Shown: positions 1-8,583, counted from the first letter of the stretch. The stretch is DNA of 13,586 bases from Isohypsibius dastychi (GCA_034696485.1 JAQIWT010000941.1:1-13586); one strand, 5' to 3'. The notes: generated by a model from the sequence alone, not told the origin. Program-made: numbers and translations.

Positions 1-101
1 TCCTTCGCATGGTAACGTGCCCGCTTGGTCGTGTTGGACCCCACCCCCGAGAAGTCTGGACCCCTTGAGCGTCAGTGCCCAGCGAGAATAGGCTATAAAT
101 T
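1..101 (-). CDS. Exon of unrecognised gene, runs off left edge
   Basis: On the minus strand a strong acceptor (a pyrimidine-rich run ending CTTTCTTTGCAG, about 102-120) precedes a block that stays open to the window edge. It starts with one base completing a codon begun in the exon at 185-268, and reads from IYSLFSLGTDAQG to GHVTMRR. The phase fits exactly across an 83-nt intron (184-102). The protein family is not recognised. The plus-strand open frame over the same bases is judged a shadow because it ignores these splice sites. The 3' end of the gene lies left of the window. Confidence 0.45.
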
Positions 102-184
102 CTGCAAAGAAAGAGTGAAGGTAAAAATGTATTTCAGACTTTTTCCAGATTTGAATTCCAGACATCGTGTGCGGCATAACTTAC

Positions 185-268
185 CGAGTTATCAGGAAAT
201 CGCCCAGATTATAGTCATAGCGTCGGTCTACCAGTACGGTACTGCATTCCAGAGTCATAAACACATAA
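185..268 (-). CDS. Upstream exon of the left-edge gene
   Basis: This minus-strand exon ends at a canonical donor (CTCG then GTAAGT, 184-179). An acceptor ending GGCATTTAG lies just upstream at about 269; another CAG at 242-244 would give a shorter 57-nt exon. The frame reads YVFMTLECSTVLVDRRYDYN and then LGDFLITR before joining the next exon in phase. It is open upstream to a TAA at 301-303. No family is recognised. The match of donor, acceptor and phase is the main argument that it is real. Confidence 0.42.
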
Positions 269-445
269 CTAAATGCCAAAGATATGCACGATTCCACAAG
301 TTAACGTTCCCATCAAGTTTGGCTTCAGTAATGAATGAGAAATTGCTAGAGTGCTTTCAGCTTTCGAAAATAGAACATGTTGCTGTGTTTTGTTTAGATT
401 AAGTTGCCAGGCAATGATTTTCGATTTGAGGAACAGAACCGCCAT

Positions 446-779
446 TTTGGGGCCATCCATATGTTACGTTGCACTGGGGGGGGGGGGGGGGTAGGCCTGT
501 GCAACCGAAAAAGACTTAAACTGAGGAGAGGGGGGAGGGGGTCCCAAGAAGATGTCACGGTTCACCTGAAAAGTAAACATTTTTGTTTTTTTTGGCGTTT
601 TTAAAGAAAACATCTAAATTTTAGCGTAAGGGGGAGAGAGGGGGGGGGGGGGGTTTGCCGCTTGTAACGTTGAAGGGGGGAGTGGTATTCCGTGAACAAA
701 CGGTATACGGTAAACGAAGGCGGGAGGATGGGGTCCAAAAAGATCGTCTTTTACAACGTAATATGTGGATGATCCCTTT
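446..779. mobile_element. 328-bp MITE, Harbinger-like ends
   Basis: The element spans 449-776. Its left end GGGGCCATCCATATGTTACG matches the reverse complement of its right end, GGGATCATCCACATATTACG, over about 25 bp. The element is flanked by TTT on both sides (446-448 and 777-779). The interior is G-rich, with G16 at 476-491 and G14 at 640-653, and has no coding capacity. The ends match those of the element at 3491-3988, so the two belong to one family. A GGG start and 3-bp T/A-rich target duplications fit PIF/Harbinger-type MITEs; the superfamily name is inferred. Confidence 0.6.
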
Positions 780-1699
780 ACCTACATAGCTCCTGTCCAT
801 AGATGACGATAAAAAGAGCGAGACGCTCCTTTAACTTCAAATGGCGGATACCAAAGTGGCAGACTTCTCTTTGCAGACTTCAAACCTGACTTGACCGCCG
901 GTTACTGCGCACTGTTAGAGTAGTTAGAGTATCAGTCGATTTCGGGAGACTGCGCTTGCCAATAATAGGATTGTACCCGATTGGTCTATGATGGTAGAAT
1001 TTGGTCTGGTCTTCTGGTCTTTCTGCTTCATTCAAGCTTGAACCGAAGCAGAAACGCGACCAAAAATGTTTGACTTCTCATTAGGCAGCTGAGATGGCAC
1101 ATAGCACTGTAGTGTCTCATAGCAGAATGAGACTGGTGGTGCGCGTAATATCAACAGTCGGGCAGTAAAAGCGGTGCAGTCAAGTAGTTTACCCGGTGCT
1201 GGCGTTGACCACCTACTCTATTGATTTGATCATCAGAGACTTCGGCCAAGACGTGAAAGAGGCAGGCAGGATGAGTGAAGAAGGTTTCTGAACAGGACGA
1301 TAGGGTGAGTGGTGGATAAGTTGCGACTGGCAAAATTGAATTATTTCGAAAACTGATAATTGTTTATCTGGAATTATAATCACAGGAAAAATAAACCAAA
1401 CAAGTGATCGTGCAGATAATCGAAAGCGCTCCAAATATGTAAATTACATGAACACTCGGCCGCGCAAAGATTCCGACTATTCGAAGTTATAACGAAAAAT
1501 CGGTGAACTTGAATAAGATGGTGCTTGGTGGCGACCCCCAAAGAGGTCACCACACCGGTATTCAAACCCCTTTCTAGGGGGTCTGCTCTTGCAAGTATTA
1601 AAGGGAGGTGATAGCACAGGGTAAGAAGAGAGTAGCACGGCAATCCGGCCAAGCGTCTATTGTTCAAAATCCATCCGGAGTTTGGTCACACATACAGCC
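780..1699. other. Gene-poor stretch
   Basis: No convincing gene is visible. Short minus-strand open frames at 1151-1667 overlap one another and lack supporting splice sites. The stretch contains a 33-nt near-perfect palindrome (1021-1053) and a small hairpin-forming run, CCCCTTTCTAGGGG, near 1567. Confidence 0.5.
1021..1053. repeat. 33-nt near-perfect palindrome
   Basis: TTCTGCTTC (1021-1029) is the exact reverse complement of GAAGCAGAA (1045-1053). Between them lies the perfect 12-nt palindrome TTCAAGCTTGAA (1031-1042). Only the short spacers (A against CC) break the symmetry. It could be a cruciform, a binding site or the end of an old element. Confidence 0.6.
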
Positions 1700-2172
1700 A
1701 GTCGCTTTATTAACTGAGGTGCGACAGAAAAATGAGGCATTGCTAATGACGTCGTCGCGCAAGAAATTTGATTTCTTGATTAGTTTTGGTTCTATGAAGC
1801 TATCACAGACCAAACACAAAACCGCAACTGAAATTCGTAGTTGGCACCGCAGCCGACAATCACCTTAAAGGTGTGAGGTGAAGTGCCTGTTTACACCTCG
1901 AGATGAACAGAACAGAGAGAAGCCCGGCCAGACAGATCGTTTCTGATGCCGGAAATCGGATTTCGTAGAACTTAATCAAGCAATACGATGTTGCACGATA
2001 ACTTAATTTGTAAATTTCTACAAGAATCACTTTTCTGCAAAAATGGCAAGAGGCCGAACTCAACCGGAATTGATTCAGTCGATATTTCGTGCACTTCGAG
2101 GAGGGAAATCAGAGAAAGAAGTGGCAGTCACTACTTTCGCCAAGTCCGAAAGTTGGGGTGAGTTGTAGACAG

Positions 2173-2664
2173 CAGAGGCGTAGGGAGGGGGGGGGGGGCA
2201 ATGGGGCAATTGCCCCCCTGTCCAACCGTTCAGATTGCCGCAGGGCATTTTGTGAAGTGAATATCTGGATCGATTGCCGCAGGGCATTTTCGCTGACTCG
2301 CATTTTGACCGTTTGCCGCACGGCATTTTACGACCCAGAAATATTTTATTATTATTTTCATTACTTTCATTATTATGTTATGATGGTTTTTTTAGTTTTT
2401 CTGGTTTGTTTCGGATTGCTGATGGTGTCAAACAGTTTTAAATAATTTTCAGTGTAAAACTAGCAGTTTAAATAAATAAATATGAAAAAAATCTGATTTT
2501 TTTGAGAAATTGCCCCCCTGCAATATCCAGTGAACGGTAGAGCCGCAGGGCAATTTTCATGAAACCCCATTGCCCCCCGGCTTTTTTTACGATCTTAGCA
2601 TGGGTGGCTTTGCCGCAGGGCAACGGATTGCCCCTAGCATACCTCAGACCTCCCTTCGCCTCTG
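2173..2664. mobile_element. 492-bp hAT-type MITE with perfect 8-bp TSD
   Basis: The left end begins CAGAGGCGTAGGGAGG and the right end, read in reverse complement, begins CAGAGGCGAAGGGAGG. The 8-bp duplication GTAGACAG lies immediately outside both ends (2165-2172 and 2665-2672). An 8-bp target duplication and a CAGAGGCG terminus are typical of hAT transposons. The interior holds G12 (2187-2198), several GCCGCAGGGCA motifs and AT-rich DNA, and encodes no transposase. It sits at the inner edge of the right arm of the 1700-2860 foldback element, so it inserted later. Confidence 0.85.
2235..2329 (+). repeat. 39-bp spaced TTGCCGCAGGGCATTTT motif
   Basis: The 17-bp motif starts at 2235, 2274 and 2313, an exact 39-bp period; the third copy has CAC for CAG. 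Related copies without that spacing lie at 2541-2557 and 2609-2626. GCCGCAGGGC is itself nearly palindromic, so each copy could form a small hairpin. All lie inside the hAT-type MITE and resemble subterminal repeats. Confidence 0.7.
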
Positions 2665-2860
2665 GTAGACAGGCTCTTCACCTCACACCTCTGAGGTGAT
2701 TGTCGGCTGCGGTTCCAACAACAAATTCTAGTTTTGGTTTGGTATTTGGTCTGTGATAGCTTCATAGTACCAAAACTAATCAAGAAATCAAATTTCTTGC
2801 GCGACGACGTCATCAGCACCGCCTCATTTTTCGGTCGCACCACAGTAAATAAAGCGACTA

Positions 2861-3144
2861 CCTGAAGGTGATAGAAATCACTCAAATAGGTTCAGCAATA
2901 GCAGCCGCGTGTGGGTCTCAGTGAGCCATTTGGGGTTCATCGAGAGGTTAGGCATCATTATGAATTATCCAGGAAGACAAAAAAAATTGTGGATAGCCTC
3001 AAGTCACTGGAACTGTCGCACTGTCCAACGCTGCTGACTTAGAAAGAGCAAGAGAGTTTTCGAGTGAATTGATGTATGTGTCCAATATTTCGTATAACAG
3101 AGCAAAACAACCGTTTGGGAATATGTTATATTCATGCGAGTCAG
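2861..3144. other. Gene-free spacer
   Basis: No gene, splice-site pair or repeat was recognised between the foldback element and the direct repeats at 3145. An open frame starting at 3076 runs straight through repeat sequence and is not treated as a gene. Confidence 0.45.
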
Positions 3145-3212
3145 CCCCATGATGCTGGAGAAATTGGGCTGCCAGCTACTCTAGTCTACCAACTAATCGG
3201 CTATATGGATTA
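3145..3212 (+). repeat. 68-bp direct repeat, copy 1
   Basis: This block begins CCCCATGATGCTGGAGAAAT and is repeated at 3335-3402 with about four differences over 68 bp, in the same orientation and 190 bp apart. Its distal half also appears inverted at 4003-4035. Confidence 0.8.
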
Positions 3213-3256
3213 CTCGCAAGCGCAAACCCCTACAAGTGGTTTGAATACCTGTGAAG

Positions 3257-3334
3257 CAGAGGCGAAAGGAGGTCTGAGATGTGCCAGGGGCAATCCGTTG
3301 CCGTACGGCAATGCCATCCACGCTACGATCGTAA
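3257..3334 (-). mobile_element. Solo end of the hAT-type MITE family
   Basis: This block starts CAGAGGCGAAAGGAGGTCTG and matches the reverse complement of the right end of the MITE at 2173-2664 over about 75 bp, including GGGGCAATCCGTTGCC. The rest of the element is missing. It lies directly between the two 68-bp direct repeats and stops where copy 2 begins. Confidence 0.7.
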
Positions 3335-3402
3335 CCCCATGATGCTGGAGAAATTGGGCTGCCAGCCACTCTAGTCTCCCAACAAATCGGCCATATGGAT
3401 TA
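3335..3402 (+). repeat. 68-bp direct repeat, copy 2
   Basis: Second copy of the block at 3145-3212, abutting the MITE fragment. Differences are single bases, for example CTCCCAACAAATCGG against CTACCAACTAATCGG. Confidence 0.8.
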
Positions 3403-4035
3403 TGGATAACGAAATCAGTGGAGGTAGACCGAGCCAGTGTGCGGGCTGACTCTCTCTCACTCTGCCTCTCTCTAAATCGGTCTTCCCTTAGGGAAGCTTC
3501 ACATACTACGTAAGATTCCCCCCCCCCCCCCAAGTCAGAGCTCGTCGTTTTCCAACTGACCCCTCCCTGTACGCTGTTTTTTTACGTCATTTCTGAACAA
3601 CCCCCTCAAACAAAGAAAAACTAATTTTAATTCTGTGTGTCACTGTGTGGTTGTACAACCCTACAAAAATGGAAAAAACTTTGCCTGCCAACAAACCAAC
3701 TAACTTTCGGAACTGAAACGAAATTCTTCAGTCAGTCTCGACCTCGGCTTCAACGAAGTCAGAAGTGAGCCTTCTGTTTTCTTCAGACATTTTGGGGACA
3801 AATGTCGACTAGAGTAACAGTCTCATTAAAGAACGATGTAAAATGCACGAATTCCTTCAAAAAAAACAAAAATATCAAAGCTTACGTAAGATCCTGGCTG
3901 ACACCCCCCTCCCCCTCGTGATAGTTTGTCATTTTCGGCAGCACCCATCCCCCCTTTACCCAGCCTTACGTAATATGTGAAGCTTCCCTTACTGACTTCT
4001 CTATCCATACGGCCGATTGGTTGGGAGACTAGAGT
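3368..4035. repeat. 33-bp inverted repeats enclosing a MITE
   Basis: ACTCTAGTCTCCCAAC and following bases (3368-3400) recur inverted at 4003-4035, where the plus strand reads GGTTGGGAGACTAGAGT at the right end. The arms flank the MITE at 3491-3988 nearly symmetrically. They could be ends of an older element into which the MITE inserted. No target duplication was identified at the outer ends. Confidence 0.6.
3488..3991. mobile_element. 498-bp MITE with TTA target duplication
   Basis: The element occupies 3491-3988. Its left end GGGAAGCTTCACATACTACG matches the reverse complement of its right end, GGGAAGCTTCACATATTACG, and pairing extends through GTAAG. TTA flanks both ends (3488-3490 and 3989-3991). 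A 3-bp TTA duplication with GGG-starting inverted repeats is characteristic of PIF/Harbinger-type MITEs. The interior has C14 (3518-3531) and no transposase. Its ends resemble those of the element at 449-776. Confidence 0.78.
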
Positions 4036-4262
4036 AAGTAAGCTCTAACGTGCCTTGCCACACCGGGAAGTGTTCTGGTAGGACGTCAATAAGAGTATAG
4101 AGAAAAAGCGGGAAAATCTTAGATATCAACTGCCCACACCCACAGCATGAATAGGTACGGATTGTTCTCTTACTGTTTATCCCTCTTACAGTACGGGAGT
4201 CCTCAACTGAAAAAGTTTGAAGTATGAAGGGTAGAGTAATAATCCATACATGACAAGTTCAG
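4036..4262. other. Unassigned spacer
   Basis: No coding frame, repeat or RNA gene was recognised. A possible plus-strand acceptor lies at its right edge, ending GACAAGTTCAG at 4262. Confidence 0.4.
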
Positions 4263-4372
4263 TATCTCGGAATTTCAAAATGCGTGATATGTTCCATAAG
4301 GGGCCCGTTGGTCAGAAACTTCAAAAAGCAACCTCGATGCTACGAAAAATTCTAGCTGAAATCAGCCTCGAG
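4263..4372 (+). CDS. Tentative exon, unrecognised protein
   Basis: A plus-strand frame reads RNFKMRDMFHKGPVGQKLQK and then ATSMLRKILAEISLE, a basic, probably helical peptide. It ends at a good donor (CTCGAG then GTAACC, 4373). The possible acceptor ends at 4262. The exon ends in phase 0, which fits the next tentative exon starting at 4657. No family is recognised; the exon could be spurious. Confidence 0.3.
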
Positions 4373-4656
4373 GTAACCTTACTTGTTCGAGTAACAAAAT
4401 ATTTGTTTTCATTGTTGAATAGGGAATTTTTTTCTACAATATAATATTAAACGTTCTGCTGGCCAATTTTTCTTCGAAGCGGGAGAAACTGATTATCTAT
4501 AATATTTCGTGCCGATTTTTTGCTGACCATTGACGAGAGCGCCCCAATCCTATCTGCTTATTATCAGTTTGACCGATAGGTAATTGATGAGCAACAAATA
4601 ACTGTAAAGTCTTAAAGCCGATTCCTCGGTTGATCTTCCTCTTCGAAAAACAATAG

Positions 4657-4937
4657 AGAGAGAAACAATCCAGCATTTCGGACTTGCCGAATTCAACCTT
4701 CCTTTGTTGCACCACTGTTACTTTTTCGTGCAAAACGGCCCTAATGAACACATCCTTCCCAAAGGAGAGCTGGTCATCAGTGGTCATCTTCCATCAAGCT
4801 GATATATGGTATGTCAGACGGCGCGACAAGCAGAATGTTGCTCACATATTCCACTGGTCAGCGACGGTCAAAGAAGATTTTCTCGTTTTACTTCCGAAAC
4901 CTTCCGGAAACTCTTGGTTGAGGTGGAATGCCAGCGG
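4657..4937 (+). CDS. Tentative exon, tryptophan-rich unrecognised protein
   Basis: The plus frame opens just after a TAG at 4654-4656 that could serve as an acceptor AG, and stays open to a donor (AGCGG then GTAAAT) at 4938. It reads through CCTTVTFSCKTALMN, HQADIWYVRRRDKQ and PSGNSWLRWNASG. The density of Trp and Cys, the four-base start of the donor and the phase-0 match with 4263-4372 argue for coding. An overlapping minus frame (4497-4787) is equally long but lacks such sites. The product is unknown, perhaps extracellular. Confidence 0.33.
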
Positions 4938-5594
4938 GTAAATTTTAACAGATTCGGGTGTGTTATGCACTAGCTCTCATTCTGTCGTCGAAAAGTCAAG
5001 CTAATTGGCTCGCAGCCCCGTACTCGTCCTTACAGCTGCTCCTTACAGCTGCTAATCATCTGTTAGTTTAACTTTTCGAAGTTATACAGTACACATACGC
5101 TGCCGCACCAATCGGAGACCTGATAAAACGGTATCATAGTCAAATGTTTATCGAATGAATATTTCAAGAACCAAGCTTTGAAGAGCCCGTACTTTTATTT
5201 ACCGAAATATAACTAACGAATGAACATCACTGTACGATATAGTATCGGTAATGGATACTGAGTATCGTAAATTGATTGATGTAACTCTTGAGAACAAATA
5301 ATGCGTAGTTCCCGAAATTTCTCAAGCCGATCACAAAGATGATCGGCTTTCACGTCCAATATTAGAACTGATACTAAAGAGAGCCTCCAGATACAACACA
5401 ACCAACAGCGGAAACCAACCCCGCCAACAATTAGTCCAGCCCTAAGCATTATGAAGGCTGTTAGATAACACGGCAAGACTATCCGGTCGGAGCATGACTG
5501 CAATGCAACGTAAGACTGAAACACACCTGTCGGGTCTAGATGAGCTTAACAACATAAGAGCCAGAATGACGTTATGTCAAAAGACTTTCAACAT
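4938..5594. other. Unassigned stretch with small repeats
   Basis: No supported gene. It holds a perfect 13-bp tandem duplication of TCCTTACAGCTGC (5027-5039 and 5040-5052). A hairpin of GCCGATCA and TGATCGGC arms lies at 5328-5349. A 103-codon minus frame (5213-5524) has hydrophobic patches but no splice or family support. Confidence 0.45.
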
Positions 5595-6373
5595 TGTTAT
5601 AACAGCTGTTATAACATTCCTAACAGTTATAACAACTGGTAGAATTACTTGAGAAACGATGTGGTTTCATAACACACTGTTGTTCCTGTGTTTCGAAACA
5701 TTCAATCTTTATGGAAACAAGTAGTTATCATCCCTAACTATCCAACTATTCTGGAATGCGAAATCTTCGCAGAATTAAGATGACAGCAATCAAAAATGAT
5801 GGAAAAAACACTGAAAAAATCAAATGTTATAACATTTTCATAACAATTAGATTTAGGTTTATTTCACAGTAGCACTCAAAATCCATGAGGGACAATTCTC
5901 AAGAGTGGTAGTTCAACAGGCAGTTTTAGACTTCAGTTTTCCAAACTAGAACATTCCCATAAATGAGTGGGAAGTTCTCTATGCAGATTCCGTAATCTGT
6001 TGGGAAACATGATGCCAGAAAGAGCAGATTTTTCAATTAGGTCGATTTTTTTCGGCTGCCGCAGTGACTATCCATCTTCCGGTAATACTTTGACGATTCC
6101 CCTCAGGTAATCTGGCAAGGATTTTGCATTTCCGAGTATCCGATAAAGCCAAACTGCATCTTGTTCACGCCAACGCTTTTCGATCCCGAATGCCAAATTC
6201 CGCTTGGAGTTTGTCCGACCCCTTGGCCATACTTCCACAACTGGCCATTGCCCTTATCGCATTACGCTGGGTAACAATGTTATAACAATCATGGCAGTTT
6301 AACATGATTAAAATTTCAGAGTGAGAACGATACGTTATGTTCTAACAACTAAACATAACATTCTGTTATAACG
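5595..6373. repeat. Dispersed TGTTATAACA palindromes
   Basis: The 10-bp palindrome TGTTATAACA occurs at 5595-5604, 5607-5616, 5825-5834 and 6278-6287, with one-base variants at 5625-5634 and 6364-6373. The left cluster and the right end look loosely like inverted copies (GTTATAACAG then TGTTAT), so this may be a degraded transposon whose termini carry the motif. No gene is visible between them. Confidence 0.55.
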
Positions 6374-6661
6374 GAAAAATGTTCAGCTCATTCATACTGT
6401 CGAGTACACAGGCTTTATGGAGGGCAGCGAAAAATATCAGTTACAGAGGATTATGCTAAGAAACACAAAAATTTCAAATGAACACCTCCCAGACTTAAGG
6501 AGCAATTTACAAAACAAAGACGATGTCTTCGGTCGAAGAGGCGCTCTGCATAAAAGCCAAACCGAAACCAAATATACGGAGTATGCTCACGATGAACGAA
6601 TAATGGACCGATTTGATAGTCTTTCCTTCGTAAGTTAGTACCTGGTGGGACCGATCCGTTA
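6374..6661. other. Presumed 3' flank of the minus-strand membrane gene
   Basis: This lies just beyond the stop codon of the gene ending at 6662. No AATAAA is visible on the minus strand nearby; the nearest one noticed is near 5858-5863. A plus-strand frame of 73 codons (6417-6638) ends next to a GTAAGT but is otherwise unsupported. Confidence 0.35.
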
Positions 6662-7416
6662 TCAGTTGATTAGGTTATTGTTTTTTTCGTTGGGTTGTCC
6701 TGGTGCCTGTGGTGGGATACGTGCCTCCTGTTGTCGTTCTGGATCATGATAGTTATGTTCATTGACGGTGTAATAGTTGACACTGTTAACCGCAGTAAAT
6801 GGCCTGTCTGTCTGTGTAAACTTTTCGACGAGACTGTCATCCGCTCGCGCACATTCCACAATTATCTTAGTGCAATCCCTCGAATTGTCAGTTTCATCCG
6901 AGCCATATGAACGAGCCGGTCGGCTGTGTATTGGCGTACGTTCCGACGGTGCTGATTGCAAGCTCTCGGTCGTTGGTGATGTTTGGCCATCTGGTTCATT
7001 TTGCAGACTTTGGTATTCTTTTCCGGCGGGTTGTGTAGTCTGGGCATGTGCTGATGCCACACTCGATCCATGTTCGACATCGGTCCTGTATTGGTCTTGG
7101 TCTGCTTTCTCGAATTCGACGACCAGCATTTCCACATCTTCACAACAGCGGCATGATTTGAAGCGTGCGCATGAATGTTCCAAACTGAATGGGCAACATT
7201 CGTCATCACTACGTTTCCCAGATCCAGTCCAATAACAACCTGCACCGAGCAAGAAAAGTGCGCCTGCACTCCCGAAAGCAAGGATCCTCCAAATACCGAT
7301 CGATACTGTGTCAAACGGCACCAATGACGGGTTGATTGCTTCGGCAGCCATCAAGCTCAGTAGTCCAGTACACACCCCCGACAATACAAAGAGCAATAAA
7401 TCAAACCAAAACGATC
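6662..7416 (-). CDS. Last exon: two membrane segments and long tail
   Basis: The longest open block in the window. From 7416 it reads SFWFDLLLFVLSGVCTGLLS, one membrane segment, then a short loop (AINPSLVPFDTVS) and a second segment (ILAFGSAGALFLLGAGCYW). A cysteine-rich juxtamembrane stretch follows (CCPFSL..CARFKSCRCCED), a possible palmitoylation region. The rest is about 165 mostly polar residues rich in Gln, Ser, Thr, Asp and Glu, ending EKNNNLIN before TGA. Two in-frame TGA codons lie just upstream (about 7421-7426), so either this exon is spliced at an AG at 7417-7418 or the gene is broken. With 7456-7693 it gives a four-helix arrangement reminiscent of MARVEL-type proteins, but no family motif was identified. 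Confidence 0.6.
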
Positions 7417-7455
7417 CTCATCAGCATTGTACATCAAGGCAGCACGGAAACATAC

Positions 7456-7693
7456 GCAGAGTGAAATACACCCATACGAGAAAGGTCAAGACTGCACCGA
7501 AGAGAGAGCCAGCTACTATTACGCCTCTTGTGATCCACATCCACACGCAGATTGCAAGGACTACTACCACAGCAACCACTACAGCGACAACTGTTCCACA
7601 TTTCCGTTGGTAGTTGTTAGCATTCCGTGATGGGATGATCTTGCAAAGCATTGAAAGGACAGGCAGATAATGCTTATCCAGAAAGCTGTACGC
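7456..7693 (-). CDS. Exon with two adjacent membrane segments
   Basis: A strong acceptor, CAACTGTTTTCAG (7694-7706), precedes AYSFLDKHYLPVLSMLCK. Two hydrophobic segments follow, VVAVVVAVVVVLAICVWMW and IVAGSLFGAVLTFLVWVYF, separated by only a few residues (ITRG). A donor of GTATGT type occurs at 7455; using it with the AG at 7417 removes a 39-nt intron, skips the tandem TGA codons and keeps the frame (YFTLR then SFWFD). Without splicing, the protein ends at MFPCCLDVQC. The start phase (0) matches the donor at 8316. Confidence 0.5.
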
Positions 7694-8316
7694 CTGAAAA
7701 CAGTTGATTTTAACTTCTCTGTTGTACAGGTGAATATAACAAACTTTGCCAGGGGCCACAGACCATATGGGTGGACATATGCTGTAAAGGTTGCAAAAAT
7801 GGTTTTGAAAGGTGCTGTTCCGAAACTAATATAAATGTATCTTGAAACGATTGGTCAGAGCATATTTGAAAACGCAAGTGCTTTGGCTGGAGAATTATTT
7901 AAACAAAACAGTTTTGGTATGAGCAGGCAGAGCAGTTTTGGAGCATCTTCGACGTTAAAGAATGAAAACTTTGGAAAACAAAGGGTTTTTCTCCCTTTTA
8001 TATGGACTTTATAGAGAAAAAAGGTCATGGGAATGGCATTCTTCATATGAACGACGAAATTTTCGGGGTCAACTCGTTCGTAACGAAAAGATCAATGAAA
8101 TAACTACTAACCAATTGACAACGAAAGAATCTTGAGTTTCTTCAAACCGCAAAAAGTGCTGGAAAAATGCTGGCAGGCTCCGATCGGAGCATTTTTGATT
8201 GTAAACTATTTGTCCAGAGCATTTGCAAAACACTGCAATTTCGGCAAATACAAGCATTCTCGAAGTTGCCGGTCTTTAACTAGCATTTTTGCGACCTCTA
8301 ATACTCTGTAACTCAC
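7694..8316 (-). other. Presumed intron of the membrane gene, 623 nt
   Basis: It lies between a GTGAGT donor (8316-8311) and the TTTTCAG acceptor at 7694. Two roughly 60-codon minus frames inside (7855-8046 and 8069-8257) have no splice support. A short degenerate repeat is present: CAGAGCATATTTGAAAACGC near 7857 resembles CAGAGCATTTGCAAAACACT near 8214. Confidence 0.4.
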
Positions 8317-8512
8317 AGTTCCTAGTATTGCCACAACACTTCCAACGACGGTGATGATGTCACCCGTTTTGAAATATTGTCTTTGGATATCGTGGATGTA
8401 TGTGATTCGTATCCCAAATGAAGTCGTCAATGTTCGCCTAGGCTCGTTCTCCGCGTTTGCCCATCTACTGGCCCACCTACAAACAAAGCATGCAGCCGGC
8501 CTTTCTGAAATT
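8317..8512 (-). CDS. Exon with one membrane segment
   Basis: The acceptor at 8513-8515 (TTCCGTCAG) joins the preceding exon across a 71-nt intron, with the AA/A codon completed in phase. The exon encodes ISERPAACFVCRWASRW and RITYIHDIQRQYFKTGD, then a hydrophobic run, IITVVGSVVAILGT. It ends at a GTGAGT donor in phase 0. If that donor is not used, the frame continues to a stop at 8206 (ending FANALDK). The run from YF to the hydrophobic segment loosely recalls the S2-S3 region of polycystin/TRP channels; this is an impression only. Confidence 0.5.
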
Positions 8513-8583
8513 CTGACGGAAGTCACGCTAGCTGGTCGAATTGGGTGATAAGTAATAACGCCCCGTAGTCTCGCCTCACTTAC

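Larger units (their letters stand above)
1700..2860. mobile_element. Foldback element with ~195-bp inverted arms
   Basis: The left arm (1700-1894) and right arm (about 2666-2860) are inverted copies at roughly 85% identity by eye. Long exact blocks include GACGTCGTCGCGCAAGAAAT and GCTATCACAGACCAAA. Because the arms are inverted, similar peptides read outward from both sides (for example MTSSRKKFDFLISFG), which makes false open frames. The centre, minus the nested hAT MITE, is about 270 bp of unique sequence. No clear target duplication was found at the outer ends, so the exact termini are uncertain. Long arms suggest a foldback or Mutator-like non-autonomous element. Confidence 0.7.

Noticed and set aside
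1608-1868. Open frame with a close match to a minus-strand frame at 2634-2885
   Set aside because: The similarity comes from the DNA inverted repeat arms of the foldback element, not from a protein family.
3076-3342. 88-codon plus-strand frame
   Set aside because: It crosses a direct repeat and a MITE fragment, so it is not a gene.
5213-5524. 103-codon minus-strand frame with hydrophobic patches
   Set aside because: No splice sites, family motif or neighbours support it, and it includes a small DNA hairpin.
6417-6638. 73-codon plus-strand frame followed by a GTAAGT
   Set aside because: It faces the 3' flank of the minus-strand gene and has only one plausible splice site; evidence is too thin.
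6695-7235. Plus-strand frames antisense to the long minus-strand exon
   Set aside because: The minus frame has membrane segments, a coherent tail and upstream exons in phase; the plus frames are shadows.
8317-8512. Assignment of the membrane gene to the polycystin/TRP channel family
   Set aside because: Only a loose resemblance around YF and the following hydrophobic run; the large polycystin extracellular domain is absent and no profile search was possible.
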